NCBI GenBank assembly: GCA_044371755.1
Contig: JBILSZ010000005.1
Coordinates: 1-59,466 of the forward strand
Length of the DNA stretch: 59,466 nt
From: JAIXWP01 sp044371755
Lineage (GTDB): Bacteria > Bacteroidota > Bacteroidia > Flavobacteriales_D > Sanyastnellaceae
Direction of reading: 5' to 3'
The notes below the pieces were generated by a model, which was not told where the DNA came from, searched no databases, and worked only from the letters and a program-made list of their open reading frames with translations. Positions within the stretch are counted from its first letter, which is position 1. Each line of letters starts with the position of its first letter. The translations under genes were made by a program, and so were the position numbers. Positions 1 through 10,500 of the stretch are shown in pieces.

Positions 1-114
1 AAGAAAGACGCGCCTAGTCAAGAAGACACGCCAAAGACGAAATTGAAAGACGCGAGCGACACCAAATCAAAGGATGGGAAGAAGGTGCCTAAGTGGCTTC
101 AGGAGAAAGATTAG
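1..114 (+). CDS. C-terminal tail of an unknown protein (5' truncated)
   Basis: An open frame enters from the left edge and stops with TAG at 112-114, giving 37 residues. The tail is strongly hydrophilic and rich in Lys and Asp, ending in VPKWLQEKD. Such a charged tail usually lies outside the folded domain, so it does not identify the protein. The methyltransferase gene on the same strand begins 32 bases later, so the two may be co-transcribed. No function can be assigned. Confidence 0.55.
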   Translation, partial: KKDAPSQEDTPKTKLKDASDTKSKDGKKVPKWLQEKD

Positions 115-146
115 GATAGCGAATCGAATATTGAGATATTTGGTGC

Positions 147-1490
147 ATGAAACCGCTGCCCGTATCATTTGTTGAAAGAATAAAAAAACAATACCCGAAT
201 GATCATTCGGTATTTATTGAATCATTAGAGCGGCCGGTTATTACAAGTGTTCATCTGCATTCAGAAAAAGGAAAAGAACTATTTTCGGATAATGTCGGAC
301 TCGTGCCGTGGTGGTCGGCTGGCGTTTTTCTAAAGGAAAGACCACGATTTACCAGTGACCCATTGTTTCATGCGGGTGCATATTATCCGCAAGAGTCTAG
401 TTCGATGTTCATAGGCTTTTTAGCGAAGATAATTTTATCAGAAAAAAAGAATGTACGTGTGCTCGATTTGTGCGCCGCGCCCGGCGGCAAGAGCATTTTA
501 CTATCTACGATTATTGGTGATAGTGGAGTCTTGATATCAAATGAAATCAATAAAATGCGCGTAAGAATTTTAGAAGAGAATTTGATAAAATGGGGTAGTA
601 CAAACGCGATTGTTACCAATAATGAGGCGAAGGATTTTAGGCATTTTCAAGATTATTTTGATTTGATACTAGTAGATGCTCCATGCAGTGGTGAGGGAAT
701 GTTTCGCAAGGATGAAGTGGCGCGCGAAGAGTGGAGTGAGCAGAATGTGGCGATGTGCAGCACGCGTCAGCGCGATATTCTTCAGTATTTACCTGAATTG
801 CTGGCTGAGGACGGTCATCTCATATACAGTACCTGCACGTTTGCGGAATTGGAAAATGAAGAACAGACTTCTTTTTTGAGAAGTGTAGATGGTTTGGAAG
901 AAGTCTCTTTTGAAATTCCCGACACATGGAAGGATGAGATTTTGATAGACAACGGCTATAAGTTTCTACCTCATAGAGTGAAGGGCGAAGGTTTTTATTG
1001 CAATGTTTTTAAAAGAAAAAATGCAGGCAGTCGCCGTCACAAGGGGAAACCATTCGGTAAGTGGTATCGCGAATTGACGAAGCAGGAGCAGCAAGCAGTA
1101 GCACATTTGGAGTTGAAACATCCGCTGATGAATGGTAATAATGAAGTTGTGTCGTGTCCAGTGGAATTAGAGGAATTGGACTTTCTGCTAAAGCATTTGT
1201 TTGTTATTGCGGCTGGTGTTAAGGTTGGAGAGTTGATACGTGGACAGTTGAATCCCGCGCATTCGATGATTGCCATACCGAATGTTCGTTCGGTTTATCC
1301 AATGATTGAATTGGAGTTGGAATCAGCGTTGTTGTTTTTGAATCGTGGTGATTTGAAAATAGCAACGCCCACACAGGGGTGGGCGTTGGTTTCTTATCAG
1401 GGGCGTCTTTTGGGGTTTGTAAAAGTTTTACCGAATAGGGTCAACAATTATTATCCCAAAGAGTGGCGCATTAGATTTCTAGAATCTTAA
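147..1490 (+). CDS. RNA cytosine-C5 methyltransferase, NOL1/NOP2/sun (RsmF-like) family
   Basis: This enzyme transfers a methyl group from S-adenosylmethionine to C5 of a cytosine in structured RNA, most likely 16S rRNA. Visible motifs are the SAM-binding loop VLDLCAAPGGKS (residues 105-116), DAPCSGEGMF (177-186) with the release cysteine C180, and YSTCTF around C230, the expected nucleophile. Both catalytic cysteines are intact. The C-terminal 150 residues match the position of the PUA-like region of RsmF-type enzymes. Its length of 447 residues is normal for that group. The last 20 bases overlap the 3' end of the convergent OmpA-family gene. The target base (C1407-like or another) cannot be read from the sequence, so no gene symbol is given. 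Confidence 0.9.
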   Translation: MKPLPVSFVERIKKQYPNDHSVFIESLERPVITSVHLHSEKGKELFSDNVGLVPWWSAGVFLKERPRFTSDPLFHAGAYYPQESSSMFIGFLAKIILSEKKNVRVLDLCAAPGGKSILLSTIIGDSGVLISNEINKMRVRILEENLIKWGSTNAIVTNNEAKDFRHFQDYFDLILVDAPCSGEGMFRKDEVAREEWSEQNVAMCSTRQRDILQYLPELLAEDGHLIYSTCTFAELENEEQTSFLRSVDGLEEVSFEIPDTWKDEILIDNGYKFLPHRVKGEGFYCNVFKRKNAGSRRHKGKPFGKWYRELTKQEQQAVAHLELKHPLMNGNNEVVSCPVELEELDFLLKHLFVIAAGVKVGELIRGQLNPAHSMIAIPNVRSVYPMIELELESALLFLNRGDLKIATPTQGWALVSYQGRLLGFVKVLPNRVNNYYPKEWRIRFLES

Positions 1491-3639
1491 ATTCTGTTCT
1501 TCTGTTGAATTGGTGTTCTTCGTCAGAGCATTTTACGTCGTTTCCGCATCGGTTGAGGAGTTTTGTTTCACCATATCCTTTCGCCACAAGACGGCCACCT
1601 TCAATCCCTTGCGAGATAATATATTTCACGGCACTATTAGCGCGAGCGTCTGATAGTTTGAGATTGTATGCGTCGCCACCGCGTGCATCGGTGTGAGAAC
1701 TCAACTCGATTTTCATAGTTGGGTTATCTTGGAGAATACGTACGAGCTTATTCAATTCGAGACCGGCATCTGGGCGAATATCGGATTTGCCATAGTCGTA
1801 GTAAATATTATCAAGACGCACAACGGTTCCTTTTTCTAATTTGAAGAGGCGGAAGTCATTGCTGACGGAACGGTTGGGGTAGTCGCCTGTATTGAAGTCT
1901 TTTGTGAGAAGAACGTATTCTGTTTTATAAGCTTCTAATGTATATTTTTTATTGTCATCCAAAGAGAAGCGATACGTTCCATCGACACCGACAGTGAGTG
2001 AGTCGATGATATTTCCTTTATCATCTTTCAGACGAAGTTTGGCCCCCTCGGCTGGCGTACCGTCGGCGTCGTAGAGCACTTTACCCATAGCCAGGAAGTC
2101 AATTTTCTTGAGTTTAATTTCTGGTGCGAAATAGGATGTAATTCGTGGATTCGTATTGAGCTCTGCCATTCCTTTTTCGTAGTCTTTCTTCTCTCCTTCC
2201 AATTGAATTACCTTTTGGTAAGGAGCCATCAATGTATAATCACCTTCATTATCTGTCATTACTTGAACGACGCTACCATCAGTATTTGTGATCGTGACAA
2301 GAGCATTTTTTAGTGGTTGGAGTGTTGCAATATCGACAACACGACCGCTTATCTTCACAGAATCAGGTGGGGTCATTCTGAGTTCATAGATATCGTCATC
2401 GCCCTTACCACCTGGACGATTTGAGCAGAAATATCCAAGGTTTTCGTCGGGAAATAGGACTAGGCCAAAATCATCATGTTTGGTGTTGGCGGGATATCCC
2501 ATATTTTGAACAAGAGAGTCTTTGTCGAACTTAACGAAGAATAGATCTAGACCACCGAGACCTAAGCGGCCATTGCTGCTAAAGTATAGTGTGCTATCAT
2601 TGCTCAAATAAGGAAATACTTCATCACCAGCGCTATTGATTTTTCCGAGGTTTTTTGGTTCAGTCCAGGCTTCACCATTCTTTTCACAATAATAAAGGTC
2701 CATTCCCCCGCGTCCTCCGGGCATGTTGCTGGAGAAATAAATTTTCTTTCCGTCTTTAGATAAAGTTGGATGCTGAAGAGAGTATTCTCTATCATTGAAA
2801 GGAAATGCTGTGAGTTCGGACAAATCTCCTGATGCCTCGCTTCCACTATATATTCCCAAATACAATCTTCCTGATTTGGCTTTTTGTAAATTGCCTTTTA
2901 AGTAATTATTTCTGGTGAAATAAAGCATATTATCACTAGGCGAATAAGCTACAGTGCCCTCGTGATATCTTGAGTTAATATCACTACCCATTACACTTGC
3001 GCCGCTCAAAGAACTATCAGCGCCGATTTTAGCGATATAATTATTTAGATAAGGCTGTTCGTTCCAAACATAACTTCTGGTAGATCCGGGACCTTCGCCA
3101 CGAGCGGAAGCAAAAATAATTTTCCCATTAGTATAAAAAGCAGGAGCGAAGTCACTCTTGTCAGAGTTGACACCTGAGTTTTTGACTTCGTAGAGAGAAG
3201 AGTCTCTCATTAGTCTATTATCAAAGTTAGGAGTGGCGGCATATTCAATTGCAAGATCATCGGTTGGGTCAAGCAGCAGAATTTTTTTATAGGTTTCAAG
3301 TGCCTCGGGGTATTTTCCACGAATAGTTTGAACACGAGCCAAGTTGTGGAGGTCTGTTTTTTTTGCTTTAGGCTGAGCGCATAATGTATCAAGCAGCACT
3401 TCTGCTTTGTCATAATTATAGAGTTTCATCTCACAATCCGCTACCAGACGGAGCGTGGTGCTGTCCTTGGCAAATTTGGGATTGCTCAATATATCATAAT
3501 AGATAGCTGATGCGTTTTTGAAGTCAAATTGATCATAATAGGATTGGGCTACTTGAAGTTTGATATTCTGAGCTGAAACTTCTGGTGTAGCTATAATGAG
3601 AATGACCGCTGTAACGATGAGTCGAAATATTTTTTTCAT
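1471..3639 (-). CDS. PorE-like OmpA-family protein with TPR, PD40 propeller and carboxypeptidase-regulatory-like domains
   Basis: A 722-residue exported protein with a clear signal peptide ending in VSAQ. In order it shows a TPR-like helical region (about 25-150), WD40/PD40-type propeller repeats (about 155-420, with phrases such as LSKDGKKIYFSSNMPGGRGG), two carboxypeptidase-regulatory-like beta-sandwiches (about 430-600) and a C-terminal OmpA peptidoglycan-binding domain (about 610-722) with SHTDARG and NRRTEF. This is the architecture of PorE of Porphyromonas gingivalis, a T9SS component that binds peptidoglycan. It is the last gene of the giant-adhesin operon, 18 bases after the PorP/SprF gene. 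The probable job is anchoring the SprF-like outer-membrane protein, or the adhesin route, to the cell wall. That role is inferred from family and neighbours. Confidence 0.88.
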   Translation of the reverse strand: MKKIFRLIVTAVILIIATPEVSAQNIKLQVAQSYYDQFDFKNASAIYYDILSNPKFAKDSTTLRLVADCEMKLYNYDKAEVLLDTLCAQPKAKKTDLHNLARVQTIRGKYPEALETYKKILLLDPTDDLAIEYAATPNFDNRLMRDSSLYEVKNSGVNSDKSDFAPAFYTNGKIIFASARGEGPGSTRSYVWNEQPYLNNYIAKIGADSSLSGASVMGSDINSRYHEGTVAYSPSDNMLYFTRNNYLKGNLQKAKSGRLYLGIYSGSEASGDLSELTAFPFNDREYSLQHPTLSKDGKKIYFSSNMPGGRGGMDLYYCEKNGEAWTEPKNLGKINSAGDEVFPYLSNDSTLYFSSNGRLGLGGLDLFFVKFDKDSLVQNMGYPANTKHDDFGLVLFPDENLGYFCSNRPGGKGDDDIYELRMTPPDSVKISGRVVDIATLQPLKNALVTITNTDGSVVQVMTDNEGDYTLMAPYQKVIQLEGEKKDYEKGMAELNTNPRITSYFAPEIKLKKIDFLAMGKVLYDADGTPAEGAKLRLKDDKGNIIDSLTVGVDGTYRFSLDDNKKYTLEAYKTEYVLLTKDFNTGDYPNRSVSNDFRLFKLEKGTVVRLDNIYYDYGKSDIRPDAGLELNKLVRILQDNPTMKIELSSHTDARGGDAYNLKLSDARANSAVKYIISQGIEGGRLVAKGYGETKLLNRCGNDVKCSDEEHQFNRRTEFKILEI

Positions 3640-3657
3640 GTCTTCTGTTGGGGTGGG

Positions 3658-4590
3658 TTAGAAGAATCTTGGTGAAACATCACCTTTATTGCCTTTGCCA
3701 AAATCGTATCCAATCATGAGTTCATGACTACCGGAAGTATATCTTCCAATGTCACTAGTGACATAGTCATAAGCATAACCGAACTTGAGTTTATTATTGA
3801 TTTCGTATTGAATAAGTGCGCCTACTGCATCTTGCCAGCGGTACATAGCACCAATCCAAAAGCGATCGTAGAGCATGAAGTTGGCAGTCAGATCCATTCC
3901 AGGAGGGGCGCCATTCACAGCTTTCAGAAGGATTGTTGGCTTGAACTTCACATAGTGATTGATATCCCAAACATAACCAGCGATAAGGAAACCGTGGATT
4001 CTTTCTTGGTTATTGGTAAAGTTTGGAAGATTTCCTTCTAATAATTTATTTTCTAAGAGTCGCGGTGTACTCAAGCCAATATACCAGCGCTTGCTGTACC
4101 ACATAGCCCCAAAGCCGAAGTTTGGTAGTGGGCGGGTGCTGATGTTGGCCGCGAATGCTTGATCATTTTCCAAAAAAGGATTTAGTTCAAGAAGGTTTGC
4201 ACTAAACAAGTTGAGACCTGTTTTCAAACCGAACGCCAACTTAGATTTTTCGAAGAAAATGCGATAGCTGATGTCTGCGAAAACGGAAGTTTGTTTAACT
4301 GGACCATGTTGATCATTGATAACACTTCCTCCGATGCTAAGATTTTCTTTGCGCAGCGGGCTATGCACTGTTACTGTTTGAGTAATTGGTGCACCTTCGA
4401 AGTTGACCCATTGGGAACGATGAATTCCTACCATGCTCAATCTATCAGCACTACCAGCATAGGCAGGATTGATGCTTAGGATATTGAACATGTATTGTGA
4501 AAACATCGGGTCTTGCTGAGCACGACCAGACAGTGTATGCATACATGCCGCAGCCACCAGAAGTATGAAATAAAATTTTCTCTTCAGCAT
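3658..4590 (-). CDS. PorP/SprF family type IX secretion membrane protein
   Basis: A 310-residue outer-membrane protein with a signal peptide ending around SGRAQ, followed by the family hallmark QDPMFSQYMFNILSINPAYAG. The rest alternates short polar turns with amphipathic strands, as expected for a beta-barrel. SprF of Flavobacterium johnsoniae, a member of this family, is needed to deliver the giant adhesin SprB to the surface, and sprF lies directly downstream of sprB. Here the gene starts four bases after the stop of a giant type B T9SS substrate, the same arrangement. The inference is that this is the dedicated partner of the upstream adhesin. Several PorP paralogues are usual in such genomes, so it need not be the general PorP. 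Confidence 0.92.
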   Translation of the reverse strand: MLKRKFYFILLVAAACMHTLSGRAQQDPMFSQYMFNILSINPAYAGSADRLSMVGIHRSQWVNFEGAPITQTVTVHSPLRKENLSIGGSVINDQHGPVKQTSVFADISYRIFFEKSKLAFGLKTGLNLFSANLLELNPFLENDQAFAANISTRPLPNFGFGAMWYSKRWYIGLSTPRLLENKLLEGNLPNFTNNQERIHGFLIAGYVWDINHYVKFKPTILLKAVNGAPPGMDLTANFMLYDRFWIGAMYRWQDAVGALIQYEINNKLKFGYAYDYVTSDIGRYTSGSHELMIGYDFGKGNKGDVSPRFF

Positions 4591-4594
4591 TTGA

Positions 4595-7500
4595 TTAACG
4601 TTTTAAGTAAACAAATCCGCGGAATGCATCTTCTCCATTGCCGAGGTCAAGTATGTAGTAATAGGTAGACACAGGTAGATTTTCACCAAGCGTGGCAGGG
4701 TGTGCAGAACGACCGTCCCAATCACTGAGGTATGGTGCGGCTTCAAATACTTGAGCTCCCCATCTATTGAAAATCTTCAACGAATGGTTCGGATAGCTTT
4801 CAAGATTTGGAATCACAAAAGTATCGTTGACGCCATCTCCATTTGGTGAGAACGCATCTGGAATCTCCACTGTCAAGCAGTCTTCAAGAATGTATACTAC
4901 TGTGTCGGTGGTGATACCGCAAACACCGTTGTCTACTACCCACACGATAGTGCTAGGTACATCCACAAGCTCTTCGATTATTTCTCCAAGAGAAATTACT
5001 TCTGCATTTGCGTCTGTGCTATCACTGATAATGATTGGTCCATCCACGATTGTCCACCATCCATTGGCCGGTAAAGGTGGGTCTGTCGCATTGAGGTTGA
5101 AAGATTGGAATCTGTTTTCACAGATAGCATTGCTTTCTCCTGCATAGGCAGCAGGCAATTCCGGATCGTATACGAGAATGGTAATATCATCTGACGATAT
5201 TCCACAAGCGCCGTTATCGACAGTCCAAGTGAAAGTATTGGTTCCGTTTTGGAATCCGTATACAACACTTTCGTGGAATGTGTCATCGGTGAAGGTGTAG
5301 ACATTTTCATTAAACGTCCATACACCCTCTGCAAGCCCAACTGCTATGCTTGCCTGCATGATAAGAGAGTCTGGTGCGCCACAGAAGAATAAATCATCAC
5401 CAGCGAATGCTGCTGCAATAGAGGCATCGTTGACATAAACGGATACAGTATCGCATGTCGTTGCATTGGCGCACGCACCGTTGTCAATACACCACACAAA
5501 TAGGTGTTCGTTTAGTGGAATGTCTGTGATAGAAGTATTCGGATTGCTAGGATCCACGATAGTTCCCGTAGGGTCGAAGCTAATTGCCGTCCACGAACCG
5601 AATGCAGGGAATAGTGGTTCATTACCATTCATTAATGCATCAGTGAGGTCAATACAGAACTCTTGGTCAGGTCCTGCATCTGCGTTTGGAGATAGAGGAT
5701 TGTTGATTTGAACAAATACTGTATCTGAAGTTGGTGCGCCGCAAGGTCCGTTGTCGATAGTCCATACAAGTGTATAGATACCGATTTGTAAATCGGAAAT
5801 GGTCGCATTCGGACTGTTGAGGTCAGAGAAAGTACCGCCAGTGATAGCGCCATTTGGTCCGATAGCACTTTCAATGGACCAGAATCCTACACCAGGGAAT
5901 ACAGCAGCGTTTGCGTTTAGAACAGTGCTGCTCTCAGGAGAACATAAGAAGATATCTTCTCCAGCATCAGCTGCAGGTGCGGTATTATCGTAAACGAATA
6001 CCTGCACGTCGTCGTTAGAGTTGTTGTTACATGGTCCATTGTAAATTGCCCAATTCAGAGTATGAAGACCAACGACAAGATTGCAGAGATCGCTATTTGC
6101 ATCTGTTGGATCAACGAAGCTTGGAGGTGCTGTAGTTCCATTTCCATTGATTGAAGAAACTACGGTCCACGTTCCAGTTTGCGGATCAGTTGGATCAAGC
6201 GCATCCATTGCTATACAATCGATAGGTGTACATGTGAACAGGTCTTGACCTACAAACGCGGTGGGTGCGTCAGGAACAAAGACTCGAATTTCCATGGTAT
6301 CAGTGGTGATCGCATCAATACAAGGCCCATTGTCGATGGTCCATACGAACACATTGGTTCCATTGCCTAGATTAGAAATGGCAGTGTTAGGATTATTAGG
6401 TTCTTCAATGGTCGCTGTGCCCGAAACAAGCGTCCATGTTCCGATAGCAGGGATGATGAGTTCATTGCCATCCATGACCGTGCTGGTGTTTGGGAAGCAT
6501 AGTTCTTGATCTGGTCCTGCATCTGCTGGTGGCTGGTTTTGATCGTAGACATAGATTGCTACATCATCAACTGGATTTGATCCGCACGAACTAATGTAGA
6601 AAGACCAAGTGAAAATATTGATACCCACTGCGAGGTCTGTAACAGTTGTGAATGGATTATTGATATCCGTTATAGCTGCGCTTCCTTGAGTGATGTTCCA
6701 TGTACCAAAGCTCGGCACATCGGCTTCATTACCAAACATAGTCACTTCGCTTTGCGGAGTACAAATGAATTGATCAGGGCCTGCGAGAGGAGCTGTTGCT
6801 TCGGGGTCAAATAGTCTTACTACAACGGTATCAGTGGTGATTCCATTTGGACAAACTCCGTTATTTACAGTCCATACGAATATGTTTTCACCGATTTGTA
6901 GTGGCGACATCAAAGAGTTTGGACTGTTTAAATCGCTAGGAATTGCTGGGCCCTGAATAACGCTCCATGTACCGATAGCAGGGAATTCAGCGGATGATGC
7001 AGCCATGTTGACGAATGTATCTGGATAGCACAATTCGATGTCAGGACCCGCATTGGCATTCGGTGTATTTTCATTGTAGATGAAAATAGACATTACATCT
7101 AGCGTAAGTCCGCAAGGGCCGTTATCAATTTGCCACATGAAGATATTTTCACCGACAGTGAGTCCATTGATACAAGTATTCGGATCGTTTGGATTTTCAA
7201 TTTCACCACTACCTGTGATGAGGATCCAAGTTCCTACAGCCGGTTCAGATGGAGCGCTTGCACTCATGCAGTGTGTGCTCACGGGAGTACAGTAGGATGC
7301 GTCTTCACCAGCGTTCGCGATCACTTCATCTGGATCGAACACTGCAATTGTAATAGTGTCCGAAGAAGTTCCGCACGCGCCATTATCAACAAACCACACG
7401 AAGGTGTTGAATCCAATAGGCATATCCGTGATATCAGTAGTTGGAGACGTTGGATTTGCGATTATTCCACCACCGTCAATATTGGTCCAAAGACCGGTAG

Positions 7501-10500
7501 CTGCTGCCGTTAACGCACTTCCATTAACGGTAGTGCTGTTTACTGGTAAACACAATTCCTGATCAGGTCCTGCATCGGCAAGTGGGTTTTGATCGCTATA
7601 AACGCGAACTTCTACGATATCGCTGGTCAAAGAATTGTCACACGGTCCATTTTGAATAGTCCATTGAAGAATGTTTACACCTTCGGCTATGTTCGTAAGG
7701 ACAGTATTCGGATCATTAATATTTTCAATATCTGCGCTTCCTTGGATGATAGACCACTGACCAACTGCTGGGAAGGTGACTGCATTGGCGGACATCTGCG
7801 TTGAGATTAGCGGCGTGCACAGCTCTTGATCTTCACCTGCATCAGCTGGAAGTTGATCGTCTGGGAATATGTAAATACATATTTGATCTTCTGTTACTGG
7901 TTCGCATGGTCCGTTATACACCGTCCACAGGAAGCAATTTTCTCCAACTGTTAGGTCAGTAATTGCTGTGTTTGGATCATTGATATCTGCAATCGTTCCA
8001 GTACCTGCCACCAAAGTCCATGTTCCAACACCGGGAGTAGCTGGAGCTAACGCCGCAAGGGTAGTAGAACTTATAGGTTCACAGAACTCTTGATCAGGAC
8101 CAGCGGAAGCTTCGGGAGCATTTGGATCAAATACAAATATTGAAACTTGATCACTTGTTATAGATGGATCACAAGGTCCATTGTCAATAGTCCATTGGAA
8201 GATGTTCTCACCCTGCGGAAGGTTAGTGATAGATGTGGTCGCACTGGTAGGATCAGTAATCGTTCCACCACCAGAGATAAGCACCCACTGACCCGTGGCT
8301 GGGAAGATTGGCTCATTAGCAGCCATGTCTACACTATTCAAAGGCAGGCAAATCTCTTGGTCTTCCCCGGCATTTGCAGCGGGTTGGTTTTCATCATAGA
8401 TGAATATGGAAATAAAGTCGATTGTTGGAACTTCACAAGGACCGTTATATATTGTCCAAGAGAAGCGGTTTTCTCCAACCACCAGGCCACTGATGTTTGC
8501 ATTCGGATTATTGAGGTCATCTATTGTTCCTGTACCAGTAAGACCAGGACCAACCTCGATGGCCCATGTGCCAAGGCCTGGAATTTCAGGGGTATTGGCT
8601 TGCATTGGATATGTGCTTGTTGGGGTACAGAATGACGCGTCTTGTCCCGCATTTGCTTCTGGCGCATCATTGTTGAAAATAATTACGGAAACCTCGTCGA
8701 AGCTTGTTCCACAACTTCCGTTATCAACTGTCCATCTAAAGATATTTTCACCTTGAGGCATATTCGTCACGGATGTAGTTGATGATGAGATATTATTGAT
8801 AAATCCACCACCCTGCACGATGGTCCATTGACCAATTGAAGACCCTACAATGGCTGAACCTACGAGCGTTGTAGAGGTTGTTGGAAGACAGAACTCTTGA
8901 TCTTCGCCGGCTAACGCTCCGTCTTGTTCGCTGTCAAACACATTGATGGTCACACAATCTGTAGTGAAAGGGGGATCACAAGGGCCATTGAGAATATTCC
9001 AGCAGAACACATTTGCACCAACTCCGAGATCGGTTACTTCTGTGGTTGGACTATTGGGGTTTACGATAGTTCCAGAACCACTGAGAAGCGTCCACGTTCC
9101 CGTTGCAGGGAAAATAGCATTGTTGGCTGTAATTGTGGCTGTTGTTTGAGGAGTACAAAGCTCTTGATCTGCTCCTGCATCTGCTGCAGGTTGGGATTCT
9201 TCAAATAAGAAAATTGAAACAAGATCAGACGTATTTGTTACCGCACATGGACCGTTGTAAACTGTCCAAGACAGGATTGTCTCTCCAACCACGAAACCAG
9301 AGACGGTAGCATTTGGATTATTGATGTCTGAAATGGTCACACCTACACCACCAGCAATTACAGTCCATACACCCACACCAGGCTCTGCCGGAATAGTTGC
9401 GTCCATAATCACACTTGAAGTAGGTTCACACACCAGGATGTCTTCGCCTCCATTAGCTGCTGGGGCATTATTATCAAACACTCTGATTTCAACGTCGTCG
9501 GTAGTTGTTCCCGCAGCACAAGGCCCGTTGTTTACTGTCCAGCGAAGGATATTAATTCCTACAGCAAGATTAGAAACTGTCGTGATAGGATCATTTGCAT
9601 TCGCGAATACTCCAGAGCCTTGCACGAAAGACCAAGTGCCTGTTGCAGGGAAGATGTAAGTGCTTCCTTGCATTACAACAGATGTATTTGGCAAACAGAT
9701 TTCTTGATCTGGACCAGCATTCGCATTGAGGTTGGAGTCATCAAAGACAAAGATGGATACGAAATCAGTGGTTATTCCATTAGGACATGGTCCATTGCTG
9801 ATAGACCAACTGAAGATGTTTTCGCCTACTTGGAGATTCGTGATTGCTGTGTTAGGGTCATTCGCATCAACAATGTTTCCACCACCCGACACGAGAGACC
9901 AAGTTCCCACAGCAGGGAAGGTCACATTATTTGCCGACATTGTTGTATTTACAAGTGCAATACCAGTAAAGCAAAGATCTTGATCGTCGCCTGCGTCTGC
10001 TTCTCCTTGATTCTCATCAAAGATGAAAATACTCATCTCATCTTGTGTGATTGGACTCAAACACGGGCCATTGGTTACTCTCCAACGGAAGATAGTCTCA
10101 CCAACTGCAAGGCCTGTTACATTGGTAATTGGACTCGTTGGATCTGTAATTGTTGCGGATCCTTGAATAACGGTCCATAGACCAGTTGCAGGGAAGATGA
10201 GTGGACTACCTTGGAGTGTAGCAGAGGAAGTTGGAGTACAGAATTCTTGGTCGGCACCAGCGTCTGCAATCAGGTTGTCTTGATCATAAACCCAAATCGA
10301 CACGCTATCAGTTGTTAGAGGCGCTGACAAACATGGGCCGTTGTAAACTGTCCAAACAAGAATATTCTCTCCAACTGGGAGGTTGGTAGCAGTTGTAGTT
10401 GGATTATTCACGCCGACAAATGATGCATTGCCTTGTGCTACAGACCATGTTCCAAAGCCAGGTGCTAGAACTGGCGCAGCGCTGAGAGTAACTATATTGA

